Assembly: GCF_000419445.1 (NCBI RefSeq)
Contig: NZ_AULK01000002.1
Coordinates: forward strand, 1-64,000
DNA length: 64,000 nt
Direction: 5' to 3'
DNA from: Gryllotalpicola ginsengisoli DSM 22003
Lineage (GTDB): Bacteria; Actinomycetota; Actinomycetes; Actinomycetales; Microbacteriaceae
The translations under genes and the position numbers were made by a program. Shown piece by piece: positions 44,982 to 57,356 of the stretch (position 1 is the stretch's first letter; every line of letters starts with the position of its first letter). The notes below the pieces were generated by a model. That model was not told where the DNA came from. It made no database searches and worked only from the letters and a program-made list of their open reading frames with translations.

Positions 44982-46603
44982 GCCGCGCCACGGGCACCCG
45001 GCACGGCCGTGGCCCGCAACGTGCCCGGCGGCTCCTGCGCGCCGGCGCGGTGGCCGTCGCGGCGGCGCTGCTGCTGGCGGGGTGCTCCCTCGGCCAGCAG
45101 AAGCTGCCGACGCAGACGTCGACGCCGCTGCCCGCGGCATCCGCCCCCACGACCTCGACCACGCCGGGCGCCAGCGCGAGCGCGCAGGCGGCGGCCGACG
45201 CGGCGGCGACCCGCAAGCTGTACAGCCAGGCGCTGGTCTGGACCGACTGCTCGGGCGGCTTCCAGTGCGCGAAGGCGAAGGCGCCGCTGGACTGGGAGAA
45301 GCCGTCGGGCGCCCAGATCACCCTCGCGCTGATCCGCAAGCCGGCGACCGGGAAGCGCCTCGGCTCGCTGTTCGTCAACCCCGGCGGACCGGGGGAGTCG
45401 GCGGTCGACTTCGTGCGCAGCAACGTCGGCGACATGGACAAGACGATCCAGGAGCACTACGACGTCGTCGGATTCGACCCGCGCGGGGTCGGCGCCTCGA
45501 CCGCCGTCAGCTGCTACGACGACACCGAGTTCACCAAGTACCTCTACGACATCCTGCCCGGTCAGCGGGGCAGCACCGAGTGGCTGGCCGCGGCCCGCGC
45601 CTCGACCGCCGCATTCGGCAAGGCGTGCCTCAAGAACACGGGGGCGCTGCTCGGCCACATCGACACCTGGAGCACCGCCCACGACCTCGACATGCTGCGC
45701 TCGGACGTCGGCGACGCGAAGGTCAACTACTTCGGCTTCAGCTACGGCACGGTGATCGGCTCGGTGTACGCCGACCTGTTCCCGGGCAACGTCGGCCGCA
45801 TGGCGCTCGACGGTGTCACCGACCCGGCCAAGAGCTACGACGAACTCGTCGAAGAGCAGACCAAGGGGTTCGAGTCGAACCTGCGCTCCTACCTCGAGTG
45901 GTGCCTCGGCGGCAGCGACAAGACCTGCCCGTTCTCCGGCTCGGTCGACAGCGCGTTGTCGCGCATCGGGCAGCTGCTGCAGCAGGTCGACCAGAACCCG
46001 ATCCGCAACAGCGACGGGCGGATGCTCGGCTCGACGACCCTCGTGACCGCGATCATCACCCCGCTGTACTCGCAGTCGGCGTGGCCGAATCTCGACGTGC
46101 TGTTCCGCGACGTCGCGAACGGAAGCGCGAAGGTCGCCTTCCTGCTCGCCGACTCGTACAACGACCGCAGCAGCGACGGGAAGTTCTCGAGCAACCTGAT
46201 CGAGGCGTTCAGCGCCATCGACTGCGTCGACTACACCTTCGACGACGACCTCGCCCACATGCGGGCCGAGGCGGCGAAGCTCGAGCAGATCGCGCCGACC
46301 ATCGGGAAGTACCAGAGCTACGGCGGCATCGCCTGCGACGGGTGGCCGGTGAGAGCCACGCATCCGCTCGGACCGGTGTCGGCGCCCGGGGCCGCCCCGA
46401 TCCTCGTGGTGGGCACCACGAACGACCCGGCGACGCCCTACCAGGAGGCCGTCGACGTGTCAAAGGAGCTCGAGAGCGCGCACCTCGTGACCTACCACGG
46501 CAATGGGCACACCGCCTACGGCCAGTCAAACTCGTGCGTGACGGGCACCGTCGACGACTACTTCGTGAACGGAACCGTTCCGGCCGAGGATCCGAACTGC
46601 TGA
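44978..46603 (+). CDS. Secreted alpha/beta-hydrolase lipoprotein (TAP-like tripeptidyl aminopeptidase)
   Basis: This 541-residue lipoprotein of the SlpD/SlpE/TAP family has basic N-terminus RARRLLRAGAVAVAAALLLAGC (in part; lipobox LAGC, Cys near 33) and a Ser/Thr/Pro linker to about 70. The hydrolase core has the oxyanion motif NPGGPGES, nucleophile GFSYGT, and a TAP-like C-terminal lid domain ending VTYHGNGHTAYG with the catalytic His. It would cleave N-terminal tripeptides or related substrates outside the membrane. GTG at 44978 overlaps the holB stop; the gene commonly follows holB in related genomes. Confidence 0.88.
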   Translation: MSRATGTRHGRGPQRARRLLRAGAVAVAAALLLAGCSLGQQKLPTQTSTPLPAASAPTTSTTPGASASAQAAADAAATRKLYSQALVWTDCSGGFQCAKAKAPLDWEKPSGAQITLALIRKPATGKRLGSLFVNPGGPGESAVDFVRSNVGDMDKTIQEHYDVVGFDPRGVGASTAVSCYDDTEFTKYLYDILPGQRGSTEWLAAARASTAAFGKACLKNTGALLGHIDTWSTAHDLDMLRSDVGDAKVNYFGFSYGTVIGSVYADLFPGNVGRMALDGVTDPAKSYDELVEEQTKGFESNLRSYLEWCLGGSDKTCPFSGSVDSALSRIGQLLQQVDQNPIRNSDGRMLGSTTLVTAIITPLYSQSAWPNLDVLFRDVANGSAKVAFLLADSYNDRSSDGKFSSNLIEAFSAIDCVDYTFDDDLAHMRAEAAKLEQIAPTIGKYQSYGGIACDGWPVRATHPLGPVSAPGAAPILVVGTTNDPATPYQEAVDVSKELESAHLVTYHGNGHTAYGQSNSCVTGTVDDYFVNGTVPAEDPNC

Positions 46604-46647
46604 GGCATCCGTCTCTCGTCGTTTCTCGTCAAAATGTTGGCCGGTGG

Positions 46648-46659
46648 TGCAAATTTGCA
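46648..46659 (+). promoter_or_regulatory. Candidate TetR autoregulatory operator
   Basis: TGCAAATTTGCA is a perfect 12-bp palindrome 12 bases upstream of a GATAAT -10 box (46671-46676) and 24 bases before the TetR GTG start. AT-rich against the surrounding GC, it is a likely repressor site. Confidence 0.55.
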
Positions 46660-46682
46660 GGCACTGCAACGATAATAGGAAC

Positions 46683-47333
46683 GTGACCGATCTCAAGGAG
46701 CCCGGGCTGCGGGAGCGCAAGCGCGCAGCCACCCGACGGGCCATCGAACGGGAGGCGCTGCGCCTCGCCCTCGACTCCGGACTCGAGAACGTGACGGTCG
46801 ACGAGATCGCCGAAGCGGCCGACGTCTCGCCCCGCACCTTCTTCAACTACTTCCCTACCAAAGAGGCCGCCGTCATCGGCAGCGACCCGATCGGGCCCGA
46901 CGAGGCCGAGATCGAGGCGTTCGTGCACGGCGGCCCGGACCAGCCGGTGCTCGACGGCGTGCGGCTGCTGCTCGCGAGCGTCGTCGCCTCGAAGGGCGCC
47001 GACGAGGCGCGCGAGATCCGCGAACTGCAGAGCGAGCGGATGAAGCTGATGCTGAAGTACCCGCACCTCTTCCGCCAGCGCATGGAGAACATGGAGGAGC
47101 TGACGCAGAAGGTGATCGGCATGGTCGAGCGGCGGCTCGTGACCGATGTCCCCGAGCTCGCGGAGGACCGGTCGGAGCTGCACTCGCAGGCGCGGCTCGT
47201 CGTGTTCGTGGCGTTCGCAGGCATGCGGCACGCGTGGGCCAGCTGGGCGGAGAACGACGGCAAGGGGGAGCTGGCGGATTGCCTCAAGCACTCCTTCGAC
47301 CAGCTGCACGCCCTCGCCCGGGTGAACGTCTGA
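46683..47333 (+). CDS. TetR family transcriptional regulator
   Basis: This 216-residue regulator has a helix-turn-helix at about 15-60 (ATRRAIEREALRLALDSGL; VDEIAEAADVSPRTFFNYFP; quoted in parts). FFNYFPTKEAAV is typical of the TetR subgroup that controls efflux or fatty-acid genes. GTG 46683 is chosen because GATAAT lies 7 bases upstream (leaderless) and the family starts here; an ATG at 46644 would be upstream of the promoter. No target gene is adjacent, so it may act elsewhere. Confidence 0.88.
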   Translation: MTDLKEPGLRERKRAATRRAIEREALRLALDSGLENVTVDEIAEAADVSPRTFFNYFPTKEAAVIGSDPIGPDEAEIEAFVHGGPDQPVLDGVRLLLASVVASKGADEAREIRELQSERMKLMLKYPHLFRQRMENMEELTQKVIGMVERRLVTDVPELAEDRSELHSQARLVVFVAFAGMRHAWASWAENDGKGELADCLKHSFDQLHALARVNV

Positions 47334-47384
47334 CCCCTTTTCCATCCTGTAAGCTAGGGGCTCGTGTGCGGCCCCGGCCGCCAC

Positions 47385-47460
47385 GCCGCCTTAGCTCAGT
47401 CGGCAGAGCGATTCACTCGTAATGAATAGGTCGTGGGTTCGATTCCCACAGGCGGCTCCA
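47385..47460 (+). tRNA. tRNA-Thr (CGT)
   Basis: Cloverleaf: acceptor GCCGCCT with AGGCGGC, D-arm GCTCAGTCGGCAGAGC, anticodon stem ATTCA/TGAAT with loop CTCGTAA (anticodon CGT), T-arm GTGGGTTCGATTCCCAC, discriminator T and encoded CCA at 47458-47460. Confidence 0.95.
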
Positions 47461-47512
47461 CTGAAGTCCTTGTCTCACTCGGGCCGGTCAAAGTCCGCCG
47501 TACACTCGGTCC

Positions 47513-47764
47513 ATGGCACCGGAAGTCGCAGAGCTTATGAAGAGCGCTCGCGCACTGTCGCGCGAGCAGCGCGCAGACTTGGCATATCAAGTCCTGCTCA
47601 CACTTGATGAGAGCGACGAGCCGGTGGATCAAGCAGACATCGACGCTGCCTGGAACGCTGAAGCGGCCGAGCGCCTCGGCGAGCACATGCGTGGCAATCG
47701 TGACGCGATCAGCGTCGAGGAGTCGCACGCGCAGATCCGAGCAAGTTACTCGCGACCGCGGTGA
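47513..47764 (+). CDS. Addiction-module antitoxin (TIGR02574/RelB-like type)
   Basis: This 83-residue antitoxin shows the family pattern: ARALSREQRADLAYQVLLTLDE (quoted in part), DIDAAWNAEAAERLGE and VSVEESHAQI-like SVEESHAQIRA. Such proteins neutralise a ParE/RelE-type toxin encoded directly downstream. Here the downstream frame is only 27 codons and overlaps by GTGA, so the toxin is truncated and the antitoxin is orphaned. It lies beside tRNA-Thr, a common integration neighbourhood. Confidence 0.8.
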   Translation: MAPEVAELMKSARALSREQRADLAYQVLLTLDESDEPVDQADIDAAWNAEAAERLGEHMRGNRDAISVEESHAQIRASYSRPR

Positions 47765-47844
47765 CTCTCGACCGGCGAGAGCTCTCGGATGCGCGGGACG
47801 AGTTGCTCGCGCAGTTCACCTACTACGACCCGGCGGAGAAGTGA
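47761..47844 (+). pseudogene. Truncated ParE/RelE-like toxin remnant
   Basis: GTG at 47761 overlaps the antitoxin stop. The 27 codons (RRELSDARDELLAQFTYYDP) resemble the first helices of ParE/RelE toxins, which normally run to about 95 residues. The frame closes at TGA 47842-47844, inside the start of the 112-bp direct repeat (47838), so the repeat boundary is where the gene was cut. Active-site residues would all be lost. Confidence 0.6.
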
Positions 47845-47949
47845 GCCCGGGGCGCACGTTCTCGCCCGAAAAGTGAGCCGTAGGGCTGAGGCACCGCACT
47901 CCGCGACGGATGCCTCAGCCCTACTGCTTCGCGGCCGTGACGCGCCTCG
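47838..47949 (+). repeat. Left direct repeat flanking the GH59 gene (family F)
   Basis: This 112-bp element begins GAAGTGAGC and ends GCGCCTCG. It contains a hairpin GTAGGGCTGAGGCA / TGCCTCAGCCCTAC and the octamer ACGGATGC. A matching copy in the same orientation is at 52028-52138 with scattered substitutions. The two bound a 4.1-kb stretch holding only the GH59 gene. Confidence 0.85.
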
Positions 47950-48002
47950 TTCCCGTGGCCGTGATGCGTTGTGATCGATTGTGGTTGAGCTCGTGCGAGT
48001 TC

Positions 48003-48031
48003 TTGTTGCGCCCTTGGGCCCGGCGTAGTTT
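48003..48031 (+). promoter_or_regulatory. Candidate promoter of the GH59 gene
   Basis: TTGTTG (48003-48008), 17-base spacer, TAGTTT (48026-48031). It would give a leader of about 80 nt with AGGAG (48109-48113) before ATG 48120. This gene is therefore not leaderless, unlike many neighbours. Confidence 0.5.
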
Positions 48032-48119
48032 CAACGGCACGCGGTCCGGCTCAGCCCGTGATCACCGACGATCACCGCGCTCGGCGAGCCGGATGACGCG
48101 TGCGTACCAGGAGATCGAC

Positions 48120-51100
48120 ATGGCACCATCCGTCTTTCCTCATCGGCGTTCCGGCATCCGTTCACTGCGGTCTCGGGCCGGCATCGTCTGCCTCGCGCTC
48201 GTCGCCGCCGTGCTGCCGGGAATCGTCGCAACCGCCGCGCCCAGCCCGGCCGCAGCAGCACCCGAAGACCCGGTGAGCATCACCGTCAACGGGTCCGACG
48301 TGGCCGCGGCCGCGCAGAACCGCAACGGTCTCACCTTCAAGGGCTTCGGGGTCCTGAGCGCCAACTCCACCAGCTCCCTGCTGATGGACTACAAGGCCGA
48401 GCATCCCGACAAGTACTGGCAGCTCATCGAGACGCTCTTCGGCGGCGACCACCCGATCATGGACACGGTCAAGATCGAGATGGGCAACGACCGCAACACC
48501 TCCACCGGGCCGAACCCCGCGACGATGCGCACCCGCGACGAATACCCCAACGTGGAGCGCGAGCCGGGGTTCCAGCTCGCCGCGGACGCGCAGAAGGTCG
48601 CGAAGCACGACATCCAGGTCAGCATCCTGCGCTGGGATACCCCGGCCTGGGTGAAGACGGACGCCGACGAGTACATCTGGTTCAAGAACACCGTCCTCGC
48701 CGCGTACCGCGAGTACGGGATCATGGTCGGCTCGATCAACCCCGACACGAACGAGACCGGCAGCCCGAACGTCGCCCTCTACAAGGAGTTCTCCTCGTGG
48801 CTGCGCAACGACACCAAGGGGTACGAGGGCGCCACGGCCGACGACCCCAACAATGGCTTCAAATCCGCCACGGAGGAGAAGCTCTTCCACAGCATCAAGA
48901 CAGTCGCCGCCGACACGGTCGGCACGCCGCCGACCAGCTTCGGCGACCAGATGACCGACCCGGACGACTCGTCCCTGCGGGACGCCGTCGACGTCGTCGG
49001 ATTCCACTACAGCAGCGCCGACGACGCGCACGGAAACCTGAAGAAGATCGCCGACGTGCTCGACAAGGAGGTCTGGAACTCCGAGGGCCAGGCCACCTTC
49101 TCGAGCACCGCCGACCGCCCGAACAACACCAACAGCGACGGCCAGGGCGGCACCGGCACCTCGATGGGCGGCACCAACGGCCCCCTGGAGATGGCCAACT
49201 GGATCACCACCGGCTTCGCCAACTCGCGCCGCAGCCTGTACATCTTCCAGCCGGCGATCGGATCGTTCTACGACGGGTTCCAGTACTCGTCGAAGGAACT
49301 GGTCAGCGCTCGCGACCCGTGGTCGGGCTGGATCTACTACGACGGCGGCCTGGCGGTCCTCGAGCAGTTCACCCAGTTCGCGACCCTCGGCTGGGAGAAC
49401 CCCACCGGTGACGCCGATGCCAACGGCATCTGGCGGGCGATCCCGCAGGCCTCCGGCAGCGCGCTCGGCACGGGGAATCCGCCTTCAGGAGCCAGCGCGG
49501 GCGGCGCGTCCTACACGACCCTCGCCGCCCCTGACGGGTCCGACTTCTCGACCGTCATGATCAACGACAGCAAGTACACGAAGACCTACAAGATCTCCGC
49601 GCCGGGCATGAACCTGGGCTCGGACAAGACGATGGAGGTGTGGGAGACCCGTGCGGCCGACGCCGGCGAGGCCTACGACGCCAACTACGTGAAGCCGATC
49701 GACGAGATCCAGCCCGACGGCGAGGGCGTCTACACCGTCACGGTGAAGCCGTACTCCGCCGTGACCGCGACGACCCTCGACCACGCCGTGCGGAACGACG
49801 ACGGCGTGCTGGAAGCCCGGCACGGATACGGCAACACGCTGCCCACCTCGACGGAGTACACCTCCAACCAGGGCGACCGCGACGTGCTCGACACCGACTC
49901 GACCGGCCGGACCAACGGGGTGACCGGCGACGACACCCTGTACGCCGACGACTTCGACTACGCCAACGAGCCCGACGTCAAGACGTACGACCCGCGCACC
50001 GGCAAGCTCGTCGACTCCGGCGAGTCCTACCTGGATAGCCGCGGCGCGGAAGCGAAACCCGCGGGAACACCCGACGTGCAACCCGAGGACAACGGCGCCA
50101 CGCCGCGCTACACGGATGATACGAACGGCGCGTTCGAGTCCGTGGCCACCACCGACCCCGGTCACGGCCGCGTGCTGCGCCAGCAGATCGGCACCGGCAT
50201 GGTGGGCAGCGCCTGGAACAGCGGGGACCCGATGACCACGATCGGCGACAACCGCTGGGCCAACTACCGGGTCTCCGTCGACGTCAAGTTTGACGACGAG
50301 AGCGGCAGCTACGCGAGCGTCGGCGCCCGCGAGCAGGGCGGCGACGGCAACGGGCAGGACGTCTCCGCTGCCGAGCTCCAGGTCGACCCGACCGGCGCCT
50401 GGACCCTGCAGCGCTACGGCACCGTCGTCGCGCAGGGCGACGCGAGCAGCGAGCCGGCGACCAAGTTCGCCGCAGGAGCGGGCGCGTGGAACAACCTCGC
50501 CGTGCAGGTCGCGGGGAACGTGTACACCGCCTACATCAACGGCGCGCAGGTCGCCTCGTACACCGACCCGGACCCGCAGGCCACCGGCCGCATCCAGCTC
50601 GGCTCCGGCTTCACCTTCACCGAGTTCGACAACCTGAAGGTGACCACCGTGCCCGGCTACACCCCGTACTACACGCAGATCATCGACGGGATGCACCAGA
50701 CCAGCTGGGCCGACACCTCGAAGCCGGTGTTGCAGTTCAACGACCAGTGGAACCACCTGAACGGCCAGGGGATGTACGAGTGGCAGCGCACCGCGTCCTT
50801 CTCCACCGGCCAGGGAGCGACGATGTCGTACACCTTCCGGGGCACCGGGCTCGACATCATCGGCAGCAACACCGGTGCCACGACACTCAACGTCATCGTC
50901 GACGGGGTCGAGGTCGAAGCGGATGCGGCGACCCAGAGCGCCGGCAGCGAGCGGACCACCTTCGAGCTTCGCGGACTGCGCGACGGCAAGCATACGGTCA
51001 CCTTCGAGACGGCGAACTCCGCCCAGATCGACATCGACGCCGTCGGCGTCGTGACCGCCAACGCCGACTCCGCCGCCGCCGACACGACGGCTCTGAAGGC

Positions 51101-52022
51101 CGCCGTCGACAAGACCGCCGGGCTCGAGCAGAGCGACTACAACGCGGAGAGCTGGGCGCCGTTCGCCAGCATCCGCTCGGACGCGGAGTGGGCGTTGAAG
51201 CATCCGTCGCCGTACGGGCTCGACACCGAAGGCGCGAACGCCCTCGCCGCACGGTTGGAGGCCGCCGCCGGCCGGCTGGTCTCGCCGGACGACAGCGCCG
51301 ACGTGCGGGACATGGGGGCGGTCGCCGTGCCGTCGGGCGGAGCGCTGCCGACCAGCCTGACCTTCGACGGAACCTCCGTGCCGGTCACCTGGGCGGACAC
51401 CGCCGCCGGCGCCGTCGCCGCCACACCCGAGCTGGGAACGGTCACGGTCACCGGCAAGACGAGCGTCAAGCTGTCCTCCGGCGTGTACCAGCGGTTCAGC
51501 GCGACCGTCCTCGTGACGCCGGACGACCTGAGCTACTTCATCGACTCCGGCTCCTCGAGCTCGGGTGCGGGATCGCTGTACGCCGGCGTGAAGCAGGCGT
51601 TCCCCGACCTGCTGAACGACGCGACCGACCAGAAGTGGGACGGGACGACGGCCGGCTCGACCTGGGGGTACTCGACGGCGGCCTCGACCTTGGTGACAGG
51701 CGATCCGCTGGACTGGGGCTCGTCCTACATCGGCGCCGACTACAACAAGCCGGTCACCTACCACCTGACGCTGCCGGCCGGCACCTTCAAGATCGTGACC
51801 GTGCAGGCGCCCCGCTCGGGCAGCACGACCCAGATCTACAGCACGGTGACTGCGGGCGGCACGGCGACCAAGCAGACGGCGACCTCGACCGGCGCCGCCA
51901 CACAGATCGCGCAGACGGTGACGCTCGATGCGCCGCAGGTCGTGGACGTCGAGTTCGGGACCAACGGGACCAGCGGATACAACGCGCGGCTCGCGCTGGT
52001 GTACGTGCAGCAGGTGCAGTAG
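48120..52022 (+). CDS. Secreted multidomain GH59 (galactosylceramidase-like) glycoside hydrolase
   Basis: This 1300-residue secreted enzyme has a signal peptide (residues 1-45, ending PAAAAP), a GH59 TIM barrel (about 60-480: TFKGFGVLSANSTSS, VKIEMGNDRNT, DVVGFHYSSADD, ARDPWSGWIYYDGG, QFTQFATLGW) and a lectin-like GALC C-domain (about 610-850: YADDFDY, FTEFDNLKV). Candidate catalytic residues are acid/base Glu212 (DTNETG) and nucleophile Glu322 (WNSEGQ). Extra domains follow: a beta-sandwich, probably carbohydrate-binding (about 850-990), a helical linker, a bacterial Ig-like segment (about 1060-1125) and a final beta-sandwich (about 1140-1300). ATG 48120 has AGGAG 6 bases upstream. Known GH59 enzymes act on beta-galactosides; the bacterial substrate is unknown. 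Bounded by direct repeats. Confidence 0.85.
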   Translation: MAPSVFPHRRSGIRSLRSRAGIVCLALVAAVLPGIVATAAPSPAAAAPEDPVSITVNGSDVAAAAQNRNGLTFKGFGVLSANSTSSLLMDYKAEHPDKYWQLIETLFGGDHPIMDTVKIEMGNDRNTSTGPNPATMRTRDEYPNVEREPGFQLAADAQKVAKHDIQVSILRWDTPAWVKTDADEYIWFKNTVLAAYREYGIMVGSINPDTNETGSPNVALYKEFSSWLRNDTKGYEGATADDPNNGFKSATEEKLFHSIKTVAADTVGTPPTSFGDQMTDPDDSSLRDAVDVVGFHYSSADDAHGNLKKIADVLDKEVWNSEGQATFSSTADRPNNTNSDGQGGTGTSMGGTNGPLEMANWITTGFANSRRSLYIFQPAIGSFYDGFQYSSKELVSARDPWSGWIYYDGGLAVLEQFTQFATLGWENPTGDADANGIWRAIPQASGSALGTGNPPSGASAGGASYTTLAAPDGSDFSTVMINDSKYTKTYKISAPGMNLGSDKTMEVWETRAADAGEAYDANYVKPIDEIQPDGEGVYTVTVKPYSAVTATTLDHAVRNDDGVLEARHGYGNTLPTSTEYTSNQGDRDVLDTDSTGRTNGVTGDDTLYADDFDYANEPDVKTYDPRTGKLVDSGESYLDSRGAEAKPAGTPDVQPEDNGATPRYTDDTNGAFESVATTDPGHGRVLRQQIGTGMVGSAWNSGDPMTTIGDNRWANYRVSVDVKFDDESGSYASVGAREQGGDGNGQDVSAAELQVDPTGAWTLQRYGTVVAQGDASSEPATKFAAGAGAWNNLAVQVAGNVYTAYINGAQVASYTDPDPQATGRIQLGSGFTFTEFDNLKVTTVPGYTPYYTQIIDGMHQTSWADTSKPVLQFNDQWNHLNGQGMYEWQRTASFSTGQGATMSYTFRGTGLDIIGSNTGATTLNVIVDGVEVEADAATQSAGSERTTFELRGLRDGKHTVTFETANSAQIDIDAVGVVTANADSAAADTTALKAAVDKTAGLEQSDYNAESWAPFASIRSDAEWALKHPSPYGLDTEGANALAARLEAAAGRLVSPDDSADVRDMGAVAVPSGGALPTSLTFDGTSVPVTWADTAAGAVAATPELGTVTVTGKTSVKLSSGVYQRFSATVLVTPDDLSYFIDSGSSSSGAGSLYAGVKQAFPDLLNDATDQKWDGTTAGSTWGYSTAASTLVTGDPLDWGSSYIGADYNKPVTYHLTLPAGTFKIVTVQAPRSGSTTQIYSTVTAGGTATKQTATSTGAATQIAQTVTLDAPQVVDVEFGTNGTSGYNARLALVYVQQVQ

Positions 52023-52027
52023 GCGGT

Positions 52028-52138
52028 GAAGTGAGCGACGGGCTCACCGTTTCGCCGAAAAGGTGCGCCGTAGGGCCGAGGTGCCGCGAGCGCGACGGAT
52101 GCCTCGGCCCTACGGCTCCGTGGCCGTGATGCGCCTCG
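52028..52138 (+). repeat. Right direct repeat flanking the GH59 gene (family F)
   Basis: The copy of 47838-47949 begins 6 bases after the GH59 stop. It shows GAAGTGAGC, GTAGGGCCGAGG / CCTCGGCCCTAC, CGCGACGGATGCCTC and CGTGGCCGTGATGCGCCTCG. A further half unit (CCTCGGCCCTACGCCTCG) runs to the stop of the DEAD helicase gene. Confidence 0.85.
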
Positions 52139-52141
52139 GCC

Positions 52142-53874
<1,733 letters not shown>

Positions 53875-53878
<4 letters not shown>

Positions 53879-55752
53879 GCTCCCACGGTAGCGCCGAGCA
53901 GCTCCCGCACCGCCGCCGTGATCGCCGCCGCGTCGATGCCGGCCCAGCCGAGCAGCTCGTCGGTGGTGCCCGAGCCGGGCATGCCGGAGACGGCGAGGCG
54001 GCGCAGGCGCAGGGGCTGGTCGAGATCGGATGCCGCGAGCGCATCCGCGACCGCGGACCCGAGCCCACCCTCGGGGTGGTGGTCCTCCACGGTCACGACG
54101 CGGCCGCCGGTCGCCTCGGCGGCGGCGACCACCCCGGCCTCGTCGAGGGGCTTGACCGAGTAGGCGTCGATCACGCGCACCGCGACCCCGTCCTCGGCCA
54201 GCCGGTCGGCGGCGGCGAGGGCCTGGTGCAGGGTGACGCCCGCGGCCACGACCGTGACCCGGTCGGCGTCGCTCGAGCGCAGCGTCTTGGAGCCGCCGAG
54301 CGGGAACCGCTCGGACGCGGGGTAGAGCACCGGGTAGCCGCCGCGCGTGGTGCGCAGGTAGCTGATGCCGGGGGTGCGCGACATCTCCTCGACGAGGGCG
54401 GCGGCGCTCGTCGCATCCGATGGATACAGCACGGTCGAGCCGTGCACCGCGCGCATCATGGCGAGGTCTTCGAGCGCCATCTGCGACGGCCCGTCGGGGC
54501 CGATCTCGACGCCGGCGTGCGAGCCCGCGAGGCGCAGGTCGGCGCCGGAGATCGCGCCCATGCGGATGAAGTCGTAGGCGCGGGTGAGGAACGCGGCGAA
54601 GGTCGAGGCGAACACGGTGTAGCCGCGCACGGCGATGCCGGTGGCGGCGGCCACCATCTGCTGCTCGGCGATGAACATCTCGAAGAAGCGCTCGGGCAGC
54701 TCCTTGGCGAACTCGTCGGAGTGCGTCGAGTTGCTCACCTCGGCGTCGAGGGCGACCACGAGCGGGTCGCGCCGGCCGAGGGCGAGCAGCGCGTCGCCGT
54801 ACGCCTTGCGGGTGGGCACCTTGTCGCCGACCTCGTACGTCGGGCCGTCTCCGCCGCTCGCCGCCGCGCGCTGCGGCGAGCCCCCGGGCGGCTTGGGCCC
54901 CTCGACGGTCACGTCGCGCTCGCCGCCGAGCTCGGCGATCGCCTCGCTCGCGAGATCCTCGGGCAGAGGCTTGCCGTGCCAGTCGGGGCTGTCCTCGACC
55001 TTCGAGAAGCCCTTGCCCTTGACGGTCTTCGCGATGATCACGAGCGGCCGCTCGGGGTCGGCGCCGGCCTGCCCCAGCGCCTCGTCGATCGCGGCGAGGT
55101 CGTGGCCGTCGATGACCGCGGTGCGGGCGCCGAACGCCTCGGCGCGGCGGCGGTAGGCCTCGACATCCCAGCCGAGGTCGGTCTCGCCGCGCTGGCCGAG
55201 CCGGTTCACGTCGAAGATCGCGGTGAGGTTGCCGAGCTTGTAGTAGGCGGCCTTGTCGAGCGCCTCCCAGATCGACCCCTCGGCCAACTCGCTGTCGCCG
55301 CACAGCGCCCAGACGCGGTACGGCAGCTTGTCGAGGTAGCGCCCGGCGAGAGCAACGCCGACGGCGTCGGGCAGGCCCTGCCCGAGCGATCCGGTCGCGA
55401 CGTCGACCCACGGCAGCGCCGGCGTCGGGTGCCCCTGCAGCCGCGCGCCGAAGCGCCGGTAGGTGCTGATCAGCTCGTCGTCGTCGATGGCCCCGGCCGC
55501 CTTGAACACGGCGTACAGCAGCGGCGAGGCGTGGCCTTTCGAGAAGATGAGGTGATCGGATGCCTCGGCGCCCGGGTCCTGCCAGTCGTATCGCAGGTGC
55601 CGGCTGATCAGCACGGCGAGCACATCTGCGGCTGACATGCTGGAGGTGGGATGCCCCGAGCCGGCCGCCGTGCTCGAGCGGATCGAGTCGACGCGCAACT
55701 GCGCGGCCAGCTCCGAGATGTCGGACAGTGCGGATTCGGGTGTGATCTTCAC
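53875..55752 (-). CDS. tkt: Transketolase
   Basis: This 625-residue thiamine-diphosphate enzyme of the pentose phosphate pathway shows GHPTSSMSAADVLAVL, ATGSLGQGL, the ThDP/metal motif GDSELAEGSIWEAL...DVNRLGQRG, catalytic Glu in FIAEQQM and the C-terminal GMPGSGTTDELLG. It is of the shorter, mammalian-like class rather than the 660-700 residue bacterial TktA class. GTG 55752 is chosen because the family start fits; the upstream ribosome site is weak. A Gly/Pro-rich linker (about 285-305) joins the two halves. Confidence 0.9.
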
Positions 55753-55815
55753 GTGGCGACAGGTACCCGCACCCGCACCCGGGTACCGGACCCCGAGGCG
55801 AAGAGGAGTCAGCGG

Positions 55816-57294
<1,479 letters not shown>

Positions 57295-57356
57295 ACGTCC
57301 GGGCGGGCCGCCCCCGCGGGCGTGATGCCGCGGGGTTCGCGGGTACCCGTCCCTCC

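Noticed and set aside
46655-46676. TTGCAG and GATAAT as a -35/-10 pair for the TetR gene
   Set aside because: The spacer is only 10 bases; the -10 may be real, but the TTGCAG is better explained as part of the TGCAAATTTGCA palindrome.
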